A stretch of DNA of 64,000 bases from Owenia fusiformis (lineage: Eukaryota > Annelida > Polychaeta > Sabellida > Oweniidae). The translations under genes were made by a program, and so were the position numbers. A model generated the notes under the pieces. The model did not search any database and was not told the origin of the DNA. It saw only the letters and a program-made list of their open reading frames with translations. This document shows positions 11,062 to 24,700 of the stretch, in pieces (position 1 is the stretch's first letter; every line of letters begins with the position of its first letter). The DNA lies in NCBI GenBank assembly GCA_903813345.2, contig CAIIXF020000012.1, positions 26,674,684-26,738,683 of the forward strand, read 5' to 3'.

Positions 11062-12471
11062 GTAATACACTACTAATACATCACTAATAGACCACTTATA
11101 CATAACTCCTGAAGTCTCAAATATCACTAATAGACCACTAACACATCACTCCCAGAAGTCTTATACACCACTACTAGTCTAATAGACTACTACTAACAAA
11201 TCACTCCTGAAATCTCAGAATTTTATACATCCATAAGGTACAAAATCTCTTTTTGAAATCAAAATCATTTTCTATCCCACATTATTTGAGACTGAATACT
11301 CTATATTTTATGAGTACTAGAATAGTATCTACAACTATTTTTGATGTTATGAGTATTGGCTATCAATTTTTTCAATTTTTCAATTTTTCTTCAACGTGTA
11401 TTGTAATGAATTCAGTATGAATGAAATGTCCCTTGGTGTTCTGGTCCTGGATTGTGATATTGGTTCTCGATTGGAGGGGGGAGGGAGATGTTAGATATTG
11501 TTTCTTTTCACGTTGGATCATGGTTTTGGGAGTGACACCGTGTAATGAGTGTCAGAGAAGATATAGACAAATTATTCAGTGCTGCCATCTTTATTTCTGT
11601 CTGATATGTTTTCCTTGGAATTTACACAACTTAAATCATGGATTACCAAGGTATGAAGTTTTCATATGCTTTCATCACTGAAAATCAAACTGGTAAGCGA
11701 GCATGCACCACTTACCCAAGTTATCAATATTTCCGCTTTTTTATGATCGTCTCACTTAAAAACATGGACATTCATTTTTAAGTGCTTTAAATAAAACCTC
11801 ATGCCAAATAAATTGTAAGGTGTGAAACTCTGGTAACCTGTTATAATACTCTAGTACTGTATAGACCCAGTAAAAAAAAATATATATACAAAAATACAAA
11901 ATTATAGATTTGTCTCATTTATTGTGTCATAATTGACCCTATTTGTAGGGTTTACATGCTAATAACTAGATACATTACATGTAATAGAATGCTTATGGCA
12001 TAAATTATCCCCAACAAAACACACAGCTTGTATTCACGATTGCAACTACATGTAATGTCCATCAGCTACTCGATTAACCTACTATTTTATGGGCAACTCA
12101 TTTTAATCTGAAAAGTACTTGCCACTATTCCATTCAAATTTAAATGAGTTGGTCATAAAATAGTAGGTTATTCCTGTAGCTGAAACTTGCATTAATTCGT
12201 GAATGCAAACTAGCCTAGGCATTTGCATTTTCTTGAAACTCTATACTTTTTGCATTTCTCATAACACTTTAATTAATCCAGTAATTTCTACAGAAAACCA
12301 TAATCATCAATGCCAATATCATTTTAAATCAATCCCCGGTTACATCACTTTGGAGAAATGTCATACATTTTCTTTATGCTTTACTTTTTCAATACTAAAT
12401 TTAATCCAGCAAATTTTTCTCCAGAAAACCATAATCCTGAATGCAAATATCTAAAATGTATCACTAGTACA
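11062..12471. other. Intergenic between LINE and dCTPP gene 3' end
   Basis: AT-rich, with TAATAGACCACTAATAC-like words near 11080-11200 that match the left side of the LINE. No conserved coding block was found. One small foldback sequence is listed separately. Confidence 0.4.
12075..12170. repeat. Small foldback element (about 96 bp)
   Basis: TAACCTACTATTTTATG at the left end recurs inverted at the right end (CATAAAATAGTAGGTTA), with CAACTCATTT also mirrored inward. It has MITE size and shape; no target duplication could be fixed. Confidence 0.5.
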
Positions 12472-12718
12472 TCACTTTTGAGTAGTATCATTTTCTTGGT
12501 ACTCGTTATACTTCTTGCTTTTCCCATATACTAACTCAACAGGGTATTTTTCTTTATTAAGCTGAAGTTTTTCAATTACTGCACTAGGAAGGTCAATGTG
12601 ACATATATGTGCAAGCCGCACCAGATAGAATAGAACATCACTAAGTTCCTGCGCTAGATGAGCCTTATCTTTGTTACTAAATCCTGGAAGTCCAACTGGA
12701 ACCTCTCCTTTCCACTGA
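12472..12718 (-). CDS. dCTPP tandem gene, exon 5 (domain 2 end and stop)
   Basis: Acceptor TTTGCAG, then FQWKGEVPVGLPGF, AQELSDVLFYL and the C-terminus SKKYNEYQENDTTQK followed by TGA at 12474-12472. It differs from the matching part of exon 3 by few residues (D for E after SNK, FYL for VYL). Confidence 0.9.
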
Positions 12719-15700
12719 CTGCAAACAAAGAGTAAAATAGTAAGATGAAAACTAAAAATGTGACAGTGGCTATCAATAAAAAAGCTAATAAAGGGTAAGG
12801 TGGCAAATGGTAAACTGGCAAACAGGGTACATGGGTAAGTTGGCAAACAAAAGGGTAAGCTGGCAAACAGGGTACATGGGAAATATGGCAAACAAAAGGG
12901 TAAGTTGGCAAACAAAAGGGTAAGCTGGCAAACAGGGTACATGGGTAAGATGGCAAACAAAAGGGTAAGCTGGCAAACAGGGTACATGGGTAAGTTGGCA
13001 AACAAAAGGGTAAGCTGGCAAACAGGGTACATGGGAAAGATGGCAAACAAAAGGGTAAGTTGGCAAACAAAAGGGTAAGCTGGCAAACAGGGTACATGGG
13101 TAAGATGGCAAACAAAAGGGTAAGCTGGCAAACAGGGGACATGGGTAAGTTGGCAAATAAAAGGGTAAGCTGGCAAACAAAAGGGTAAGCTGGCAAACAG
13201 GGTACATGGGTAAGATGGCAAATAAAAGGGTAAGCTGGCAAACAGGGGACATGGGTAAGTTGGCAAATAAAAGGGTAAGCTGGCAAACAAAAGGGTAAGC
13301 TGGCAAACAAAAGGGTAAGCTGGCAAACAGGGTACATGGGTAAGATGGCAAACAAAAGGGTAAGCTGGCAAACAGGGAACATGGGTAAGATGGCAAACAA
13401 AAGGGTAAGCTGGCAAACAGGGGACATGGGTAAGTTGGCAAATAAAAGGGTAAGCTGGCAAACAGGGGACATGGGTAAGTTGGCAAATAAAAGGGTAAGC
13501 TGGCAAACCGAGGTGACAACAAGGAAAAGAGAGATGACAAACAACGTTGCCACAGATGGGTAAAAGAATCAAATACGGCTAGATGTAAGACTAATGTTCA
13601 TTTCTTGAGATGATTCAGACAACATGTGAAATTCGAATGACATGTGAATCAACAGGTTGTTACAAAATATCAGTTAATTTTTTTTCATATGCATATTTTT
13701 GGGTTCATTTTCTGGGTCACCCTGTAGGCACATATGAAAATGTACTTACAATATTTCTGAAACTTCCCCAACTTCTCCCACTAGAGCAAGGAGAATATTA
13801 CGTGGAGTGTGGTATTGGTCCCAGTCTCTCTCCTTACAGAAGGCAGCCTGTAGTTGACGTCTACAAGATAAGAAATGTCTAAAAAATGTATGTACTGAAA
13901 ATGAGCCTGGCCATAGGAAAACTGGTCTTATCACAAAAATTAAAATTGTGCTACAGAGCCCATAATGTGCCCACACTTAATAGAGGAAAATGTGCTAAAT
14001 TCAGATTCGACTTTTTGGTCTATATATGCAAGGAAAAATTGTTAGGACAGCCATGGGTCCTTTGTGCTTTTTAAGATTAACAAAAAAATCAGAATATTGA
14101 AAAAATCTGTGATAAGACCCCTTTTCCTGTGGCCTGGCTCAAATGATGCATTCAAACACCTCTCCGATCTGAACATCTCTCAACCCCAATTTGAAATGTG
14201 ACAGTACAGTAAAACCTGTCTAATCTGATTAGACAGGTTTTACTGTACTGTAACTTGGGTTGATTTGGTCTCACTAATAAGAGAAATCTTGCAGATTATC
14301 GTATTCAAATGTAACATTTTTTTTAAATATTTTAAATTCATAACTTGCAGCATTTGTAGATTCATATCAACATTTTTTCTGCAATTATCAAAGCTGGAAA
14401 AAATACTCATGTTTTTTTATTCATTGCCTTTTTAATTGAGTTCTAAATACTTTATTTCCATAATGTATCAGATGCTGGCACAGTTTTGCCGGAAGTTTGC
14501 AAGAAGTAACTTTTGGCAATGCAGTATGTTAGAGTAACCTAGTAGGTGTAAGAAAATATAAGGTGATGGCCTTTAAAGTGGTAAAAACAATTTTCACGGC
14601 CGAATTGGACTTCAATTCCTGCGATTTCAGGGGGTACTATAAGACTATTTCATAACATAAAGGATATAGTTGCTATTGTTCTGCTTTCTACAGCACACAT
14701 TACTAGTCCAAAGATGAATAATATCCTAAAGTTATAGGCCGATATCTGTATTAGTCTCAGAAATATTGCAATTAATAGGAAAAAATATGCAATTTTATTC
14801 ATTTTTAAGTCTCACGTATCTTATATTTGTAGCTTCCAGCAAAAGATGGCAGCTTAAATAGCTCAAAATTGTTCTCTAAAAACTAATTCAAGCTTTGTTT
14901 GATATTGTAATACAATTATAATAATGATAATGTACTATTTATGATTTTTAATATGACTTTATAGTACCCTACCCCTGGAAAGTGGGCGTGGTCAATGTTA
15001 TCATTTTGCAGCATACAATTAAAAACTTATATTGATAGAAAGCAAATCAATGCATTTTTAACATTTTCACTTGTTACTTGACATTGTAATTCATTCATTA
15101 CTAAAATATAGGATATTTTATATATACGTTTTCAATTTTGTACAATGTATCATGATGAAATCTAATAGGCTGGTTCATTTTCAGTGTTCACTAACGCATG
15201 AAATGTAAGTCACAGTGTTTCCAAATTACCTTGGCAATGAGAAAGTACCACAAAGACTACATAATATGAGCAGTTTCAAGGTCCTAATACTAATACTTAC
15301 CGATCTATCGGCGTTCAAAAATAGAGAAAGCTGTCGTGAGTGCAGTTTTAACTAACTTTGAACTGAAACTGCTGCTTAATGAATATTTTTCTCAACATCT
15401 GTGACTTTTTTAGACCCCAAACATAAGATACCAAGACATAATGCTACCAAGTTCTGATATTGGAAGTTTCAGAGCTCTAGATCAAATATTCACTTCTGCA
15501 TGTACTTTTAAAAAGAGGCAAAAGGACAAAAAACCTGTCAGATATTGTGAAAAATATGAAAGATGCACTATTCAGAACAATTTATCTCTTAAATGTTACT
15601 TTTATTTGACATAATTTCTGATTCTGCCTCCAGTTAGTACCACCAATAATACATATGAGAAGACTTAACGTCATAGTAAGTGGAAGTACAGATCTATTGG

Positions 15701-18700
15701 CTTCTGAAAATGGGAAAAGCTGTAGCAAGTATGATTTTCACCAGTTTTTCATCTAAGACTGCAACTTTCTGAATTTTCTTTTTACAAACTGCACAGTAAG
15801 ACCAAAGACATTAAAGGAAACCTGGTCATTGTACCACCAATAATAGGTAAACATAATATTGGTAATATATACCAAGTGTTTACTTTAATTCCAAGGCATC
15901 TGAATTGATAAATAAATGAAATGAGTACTTTATTGTATCTTGGGACAAAATACACTGTTTGAATGCTTAGCTTGACATCACAGTATCAAGTGAAAGATAC
16001 GTTGTTATATACAGCTATATATCACTTTAACTGACTTTACTCTTCAATTTGAAATATGCCTGGCCATCCTAACAAAAATGCGAAGGAGGGCAAAGAGGGT
16101 GCATGGTATAATTGGTAATTAAGCTCTCCTAGAGTTTAAAGCTCCCACAATTTTTAAAAACGAAATGGAGAATAAGATGTGAAAGTATAGGATTGACTAA
16201 TTGTTCTAAGAAAGTTTTTGAAAGTAACATTGCATGAAATATTTAAGCAAGAGATATGTTCCAAAATACTTTCAGGTAGAAATAAAGCTCCGTAATGTAA
16301 AAACAATGTATTCTCAGTATTCAATAATAACATTCTTTATAGGTTTTTTGGTCTTAAGCATATCAGTGATTATCCCATGGTTGCAAGGATATAGATCGAA
16401 TATCACATGAAGATATATTTGATATGTGGATCAAGTTATAATATTTTAGCAAAAAATTCACAAACCATCGAATATCACTTTTAAACTATCGAATATCACG
16501 TCTTAAAAAGTGATATTCGGTGGTTTGAAAAGTGATATTCCATGGTTTCGAATTTTTCAAAAAAAAAATTCTTTTTACATTTTTTAATTATTTTAAAAAA
16601 CATTTTTTCACAATTTTTTTTCAATTATTTTTTTTAATTTTTTCTTGAATTATATTTTTCACATTTTTTCGCTGATGATGATTTCCCATGGGATAAATAA
16701 TTTTTTTTTCAAAAATATCAATTATATCCACTCATGGATACAAATATCTTCACCATAGGCAGTGTAGACACTAAGGGGCTGAAACCTGCTGGTCAAAATG
16801 ATATTACGGACCAGCTGCAATGTTATTTTCCTATACCTAGTGAAAAAATCAACTGGTCCGTATCAAAAGTAACCAGATAATGACCAGTGGACCGGCTGTT
16901 AATGACAACACTGACCATAGGATATTCCTATATTATATCAATCCGGATGCTGAAGTCACTTAAAAAATAATAACTAGATGTAACTCCTAGTAAGCACTTC
17001 AAGTTTCAGTTCTAAATAAAATACAGTTTAGTTAAAAAATTGTTAAGAATACATACATTTTTTCACAATCACAATTTCACCATTTCTGACTGTATTTTGC
17101 ATATTTTTAGGTGTCAATGATCCAATGATTATTTGATATAACCTCCTAAAACTACTCTCATATTTATTTGGTGGTACAGTGATATGGAATCCTGTCTTTT
17201 GGGATCTCACCGAATTCTTGTTTTAGAAAAGAAAATCCTGAAAGCTGCAGTTTAATATTATGAATTATAGATGAAAATTGCACTTGCTACACTGCTTCTC
17301 CCATTTTTAGATGCTAATAAATCTGTAACTACACTTACTATGACCTTAAGTCTACTCATATGTATTATTGGTATAACTAACTAGAGGCAGAATCAGAAAT
17401 TATGGTAAATAAAAGTAAAATTTAAGAGATAAATTGTTCTGAATAGTGCATTTTGTCACATTTTTTCGCGATATCTGACTGCATTTTGTGTCTTTTGGGT
17501 CTTTTTAAGAGTCCATGCAGATATGAATACTTGATCTAGAGCTCTGAAATTTTCAATACCAGAATTTGGTAGCACTATGTCTTGATCTCCTGTGTTTGGA
17601 CTCTAACCAAATCACAGTTGTTGAGAAAAAAATTCATAAGTAGCAGTTTTAATTCAAAATTAGTTGAAACGGCACTCAAGACAGCTTTCCTCATTTTTGA
17701 AAGCTGATAGATCTGCAAGCATTTACATCATGATCTTGAATCTGGGCATACATATTCTTAATGGCACTATCTCATTGCCCAGATATTGTGGAAACATTGT
17801 GACTTATATTCCATGTGATAGTAAGCACTGAAAATGGACTTGTTGCATTGTGGGGGACCCCATACAAAACAAACATAGGGGTAGGGGAGGGGGGGGGGGG
17901 TTTAAACGTTGATCAGTTCTGCTATTTTTTGTGGCTATTGGTCATATAGTAGATCATTTTGTCAAAAGGTAAGGGTGATCCGAGAAAAAGTTTGTAAATT
18001 GAAACAGCCTATTAGATTTCATTATGATACAGTGTACAAAATTGAAATTGTATATATAAAATAAGTAGAGTCCTATATTTTAATAATAAATGAATTACAT
18101 TGTCAAGTAACAAGTGAAAATGTTTTATATGCATTGATTTGCTTTCTATCAATACAAGTTTTTAATTGTATGCTGCAAAATGATAACATTGACCACGCCC
18201 ACTTTCCAGGGGTAGGGTACTATAAAGTCATATTAAAAATCATAAATAGTACATTATCATTATTATAATTGTATTACAATATCAAACAAAGCTTGAATTA
18301 GTTTTTAGAAAACAATTTTGAGCTATTTAAGCTGCCATCTTTTGCTGGAAGCTACAAATATAAGATATGTGAGACTTAAAAATGACTAAAATTGCGTATT
18401 TTTTCCTATTAATTGCAATATTTCTGAGACTAATACAGAAATCGGCCTATAACTTTAGGATATTATTCATCTTTGGACTAGTAATGTGTGCTGTAGAAAG
18501 CAGAACAATAGCAACTATATCCTTTATGTTATAAAATAGTCGTATAGTACCCCCTGAAATCGCAGAAATTGAAGTCCAATTCGGCCGTGAAAATTGTTTT
18601 TACCACTTTAAAGGCCATCACCTTATATTTTCTTACACCTTCTAGGTTACTCTAACATACTGCATTGCCAAAAGTTACTTCTTGCAAACTTCCGGCAAAA

Positions 18701-21700
18701 CTGTGCCAGCATCTGATACATAAGACAATGCAGGGCAATTAACTTGCCAGGTCTATATTTTTCAACAAGAAAATTGTACAATGTACAGATACAGACTTTT
18801 CTCAATAGGTTTCTAAATCCTATTTTTACATGTTTTGGTCAAAATATATCTCAATACTTCACCCCCCCCCCCCCCCATTACAAAGCTATTGCAGTTCTCG
18901 GAAGATCACTCATAATGCAAGCTGATCTATGGATACATGAAGGGAGATGGATGGTTCAAAATAATACAACTAACTGATAGGTCTAGTAGATATATAAGGA
19001 ATAATGGGAAAGTCATCTCAAATTTGCAAAAACTCACATTTTCTCCAAACTAGGTTCATCAGAGAATCTGAAATCCAAGGGGTCTGAAGGAAGTTCAGAT
19101 TTTGAAGAATCACTATTTGCTGTACCAGCCTTTTTACTATTGCTTGTGCTCTCTCCAATATTGTTTTCTGTATTGTTATTCTTTGTGCTGTTTTCTGAAT
19201 TGTTTATTGTGCAGTTTACTGTGCTGTTTATTGTCCCATTTGTTATGTGGTTCTGTGCATTGTCTTCTGTTATATTTTCATTTTCTTGATATTCATTATA
19301 CTTTTTGCTTTTCCCATATACTAACTCAACAGGGTATTTTTCTTTATTAAGCTGAAGTTTTTCAATTACGGCACTAGGAAGGTCAATATGACATATATGT
19401 GCAAGCCGCACCAGATAGACTAGAACATCACTAAGTTCCTGCGCTAGATGAGCCTTTTCTTTATTACTAAATCCTGGAAGTCCAACTGGAACCTCTCCTT
19501 TCCACTGACTGAAAGAGGAGTAAAATAGTAAGATGAAAACTAAAAATGCGACAGTGGCAATCAATAAAAGCTAATAAAGGGTAAGGTGGCAAATGGTAAA
19601 CTGGCAAACAGGGTACATGGGTAAGATGGCAAACAAAAGGGTAAGCTGGCAAACAGGATACATAAGATGGCAAACAAAAGGGTAAGCTGGCAAACAGGGT
19701 ACATGGGTAAGATGGCAAACAAAAGGGTAAGCTGGCAAACAGGGTACATGGGTAAGATGGCAAACAAAAGGGTAAGCTAGCAAACTGAGGTGACAACAAG
19801 GAAAAGAGAGATGACAAACAACGTTGCCACAGATGGGTAAAAGAATCAAATACGGCTAGATGTAAGACTAATGTTCATTTCTTGAGATGATCCAGACAAC
19901 ATGTGAAATTCGAATGACATGTGAATTTAAATAACATGTGAATCAACAGGTTGTTACAGAATATCAGTTAATTTTTTTACATGCACATTTTTGGGTTCAT
20001 TTCTTGGGTCGCCCTGTAGGCCCATATGAAATTGTACTTACAATATTTCTGAAACTTCCCCAACTTCTCCCACTAGAGCCAGGAGAATATTACGTGGAGT
20101 GTGGTATTGGTCCCAGTCTCTCTCCTTACAGAAGGCAGCCTGTAGTTGACGTCTATAATATAAGAAATGCCTCTAAAATGTCGTCGCATGAGAATAACTT
20201 TGTACTATCTCACATTTTTACGGAACTGAGAAATCAAGGTTTGAAAGTTTAGAGGTCTGTATCTTACTTAGTATTGCTATGTGAAACTTGATTTTTTGTA
20301 TGTCACCTGGTCTCACCCTAGAGATATCTTATATGAAATATCATACCTTGAAACAATTTACAAGATCCTTTTTTAAAACTATGGAAATGGAGTTGATACA
20401 ATTTCCCACCAGAATAACAGCTTATTTCTAATTTCAAATTGTCATATCTGATATTCAACTGTTTCAACCAATCAACTCTCTAAGAATTGGTCATGTGACT
20501 TGCAAAACTTGGAGTTATAACAATCCAATATGCATCTTCAAAAACCAAAGAATATTATTTAATAAAAGAAAGAAAATTCAATTTATAAAACTTTAAAATC
20601 AATTTCTCAAATAAGTACAATTATTTCTTAATTTGGGAATCTCAGGACACCCTTCAAAAAGAATTTATTGCCTTTGAAACTAAGGCAGAAGTACAATACA
20701 TTGAAACCAATGATGCCAATACGGTCCCCAACATATTTCCCTCGGTATAAACCCTGCAGCCTAAACCTCGTCACATTACAATGTAGCCCCTAGGGGCCGG
20801 TCCGCTGTTCATTATCAGGTTATTTTTGATACAGACCAGTTGATTTTTTCACTGGGTATAGGAGAATAACATTGCAACTGGTCCGTAATTCCATTTTGAC
20901 CAGCAGGTTTCAGATCCCTAGCTAGGGCCTAAGACATAACCAATTTTTATTACATGCACATGGAAGAAATTTGAAAGTAGAAAAATAATTTCTAATTCAT
21001 TTTAGATTAATGAAAGTGATGAAACCTCGATTTAGGTAATCACATTTTGTTCATTGGGATGCAGCTATCATTATCCATTCATTTTCTGTTGTTTGCTACT
21101 CTGTGGAGTACAATTGGGAATTGAAGCAATTGTAGAAGTGGAGACTAAGAGTGGCTCTTTGTAAAGAAATTGAACCAATTTGTTACTTTTCCAAAATAAA
21201 ATGTATGTAAATAGGGTATTTAACTGTTCATTTTTAAGCATCAATTGCTCTCATTAATTATGCAATATTGTATGCTCCATAATAATTTGGCGTACTTTTT
21301 TTGCCAATTGCTCTCATTAATTATGCAATATTGTATGCTCCCTAATAATTTGGCGTACTTTTTACTTTTCAACCAATCAGATTTGTTGATTGGATAAACA
21401 CATAATGGAGGAAGACTTGGTGAGAAATTATCCCATATTTTGTAATATTTTTAATTGATATAATAACCCTAGAGATTAATTACATTCATATTCATAAAGT
21501 AGATATTACAAGGTTCATGTACATATAAATTATTAGATGTTTCGATAGAAATATGAACTTGAAATTGTAATTTTAGAAACTTGTCAACTTTGTGAACAAA
21601 ATCTATATTTTGTAAACAGACATTTACATTTTGGGTATTACTTTATTCAAGGCAACAATGTTATAGCAGATACATATCAATCAACCATCCAATCAACCAC

Positions 21701-24700
21701 AGCTGTATACAGTTAGCCCATAGGGTAAGCATATATATTTTAGAGAATATGCATTTCACTTTGAATATTGCATTTATATTGCATTTCTCATTTTCTCATA
21801 TAAGATAGCGTAATTGCTTCTATATTAGAGATACACTGTAGTTGTATTCACAGGATACATTTGGTCATTTATGTAATAATGGTATATATTTCTAGCTTAT
21901 TCTGCATAATGTAGATGGTCATTGAAATGCACATTGTTGTTTGAAATGCGCATATGCACAATGTTCAATGCCAAATATCTAAGCTATTTATTACCACTTT
22001 TATGTAACTGTGTGTTGATTCAGGGATGATATGTTACGTATTCTATTTCTGCATTGGTAATTTTATCCATACCCAAAATGTTGTAATTTGTACTTTTACA
22101 GGCTGTCTGTCTGTGTCTATGTCTGGCTGATTACAATAAACCATTTTAAATCTAAGATGATCTTATGTGACGCATATCGCATATCATACTAGCCACTTTA
22201 AGCCACCACTACAAATGGTACTGCGGGTATACAAATGGTACTGCGGGTATACAAATGGTACTGCGGGTATACAAGAAGTGTTACTGCTACATGGGTAAAC
22301 AAACTGTACTGCAAGGAATCTACAGGAATCAAGTTATACAATTATAGGATCTACATGGTTATACAATCGTCTACAGTCTACAGTATATAATCTACAACAG
22401 GCAGAAGCAGAAGTGATACTCAAAACAGCCTAATTTTGAAATCTCTATTTCATATCTCTTATATTGGTGGAAAAGTTAGAATCATGAACTTTAGATTTTT
22501 CAATCAAAACAAAGTCAGGTTATATATTGGCAATTGTTCAAGGTCAAGCTATTCAGTTAACCATGATAAAAAACTCAACCACCTGTAGCTTTAAAACACT
22601 GATGAATGGCTTATAAAAAGCATACTGTGTTGAAACAATAAACTTTGGAAAAAATTAGCATTTATTGAACACCAACTGGTAATACTTTGCCAATATTTGT
22701 ATTAGAACTCTTGTTGTTATATGCTTGAGTGATTACTGACATTGAGTGTTTACACTTTCGTGGTGACCTATAATTATATTAGTGTGCATGAACATTGCCA
22801 CATTGCGTACACAATACTCCCACATACTAGGGTGACATCTATCTTTATCAGATAACATTTATGAGGTACCATCTACCCATGTCAATTATAAGTGTGACAT
22901 CTATAATTACAATAGCATCCTATGGTTGATCATTGACTTAGGTGTATACAATATACATGCCATCTATTGGTATACAGGGTTATATAAGGATAATATCTAT
23001 CCATGTAAACTATTTGGGTGACATCTATTGATGCAACATATATAATTATCTGCCATCTATTGGTTTGCAGATATAGCATACTATAAATTGCCAAGCTTTA
23101 TTGTGTTGGTATACATTACTGACATCTATTGGTAAATAATTATTACATTTTGCCAATATATTTAATATCATATCACACTTAGTGATTTTAACTCTACCAG
23201 TATTTACATCATATCACACTTTGTGATTTTAATTCTGTGGCATATATTTTTAATTTCGTGTTTGATATTTTATCGCGATTTTTTCCGGAGGCTATTCAAA
23301 TCACAATGCCGCCCAAAAAAGCTAATCCAAAGGAGGAAGAAGAGGACTTGGAACAAGAAAAATATTATGACCCGACTGAATTTGAAAACATGAAGGAGGA
23401 ATTACTGAGATTGAGGAAATTGAGTCAAAGATTCAGCCAATTTATGGAAATTGAAAAGAAGCCAACAATACCAGTACAAAAAATAAAATTCCCTAAAAGG
23501 CCAAAATTAGGAAACTTCTCAGGAAAACCAGAAACCACTGATATTTGGGACTGGGTTGAAGACGCTGAATTGGCAATCAAGAAACTTGATGATGATGAGG
23601 AAAAGGTTGACTTTCTACTTGAACATCTAGAAGCACCAGCTAGACGTGAAGTACACTATATTGAACCTTTGACAACTAGGAACATATTCAGAACACTGAA
23701 GGAAGTCTATGGAAGAGAATTTTCCGCAAGCCAAACATTTAGGAAATTCTACACTACTGCTCAAAAGAAAGATCAATCAGTGAAAAGTTTTACACAGGAA
23801 CTTCTTAGATTGATGGACATAATAAAACAACATAGAACAGTTCCAAATGAAAATGAACTCTTGTGTCATCAACTTACAGAAAATCTTAATGATCCACACT
23901 TGAGATGGGAACTAAAGAAGTATGAGGATGACCACCCTAATCCACCGTTTCAGAAATTACGCCACATTGCTTTAGAGTACGAAGATAATGAAAACAGAAA
24001 AAATGAAGAGTCTGAACATCACTCAAGGAAAGAAAAGTCCTACAGTGTCCAAGAAAAGGATCCAGTATTCACACAGATAACCTCACAATTAGATGAATTC
24101 AAGTCTGCAATCACATCCATGCAAGATAATATGAAAACAATGACTGAGAAGATTAATCGATTGGAGAAAGGACAACAAATGATAATGGAGCAGAACGCCA
24201 ACAATCAATTCCAGTATGAAAACAGAAACGACTATTCGTATCCACAGAGAAGTCATAGAGGACAATTTAATGGAAGAAGACCACAAAGAGGACAATTTAG
24301 AGGCAGACAAACGACACAGTCAAATCAACGACAATTTAATTTAAATGCTCATGATCTGGGAAACGCCAGAGTCCCTTCATGAATGACGGCCAAGATGGGA
24401 CTGATATCAGTAAAGACCGTTCATCTTATCTGTCCAAAACAGTCAAGAATACCCCTTCAACACTTATCACAATTGGAGATGTCACGACAACTGGAATTTA
24501 TGACACTGGCTCAAGTGTTACCTTAATGTCACACGATTTTTTCAAACAAAATTTTGAACATGAATCAAATCTCTACAAGGACAAATGGATTAAAATAACA
24601 AGTGCTAATGGTTCGGGAATCCCCTACATCGGTTCTTTAATCACAACTGTAACCGTGGACAATGTACAACTTGAGACATCCATCATGGTTTGTGAGGGTC

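Noticed and set aside
12472-13572. A 366-codon minus-strand reading frame with repeated CLPAYPFVCQLTH-like words
   Set aside because: Only the last 82 codons are real (dCTPP exon 5). The rest is the stop-free minisatellite in the intron; an acceptor TTTGCAG and the parallel gene copy show where the exon starts.
23237-23305. Upstream extension of gag (hydrophobic 23 residues)
   Set aside because: The codon at 23237 is GTG, not ATG; the first ATG is at 23306 and begins a normal charged Gag N-terminus.
24340-24346. T TTA AAT slippery heptamer in gag frame as a -1 frameshift site for pol
   Set aside because: After slipping, the pol frame meets TGA at 24352-24354, so it could not enter the long pol frame. 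Reinitiation at the ATGA overlap or a shift between 24355 and 24382 is more likely.
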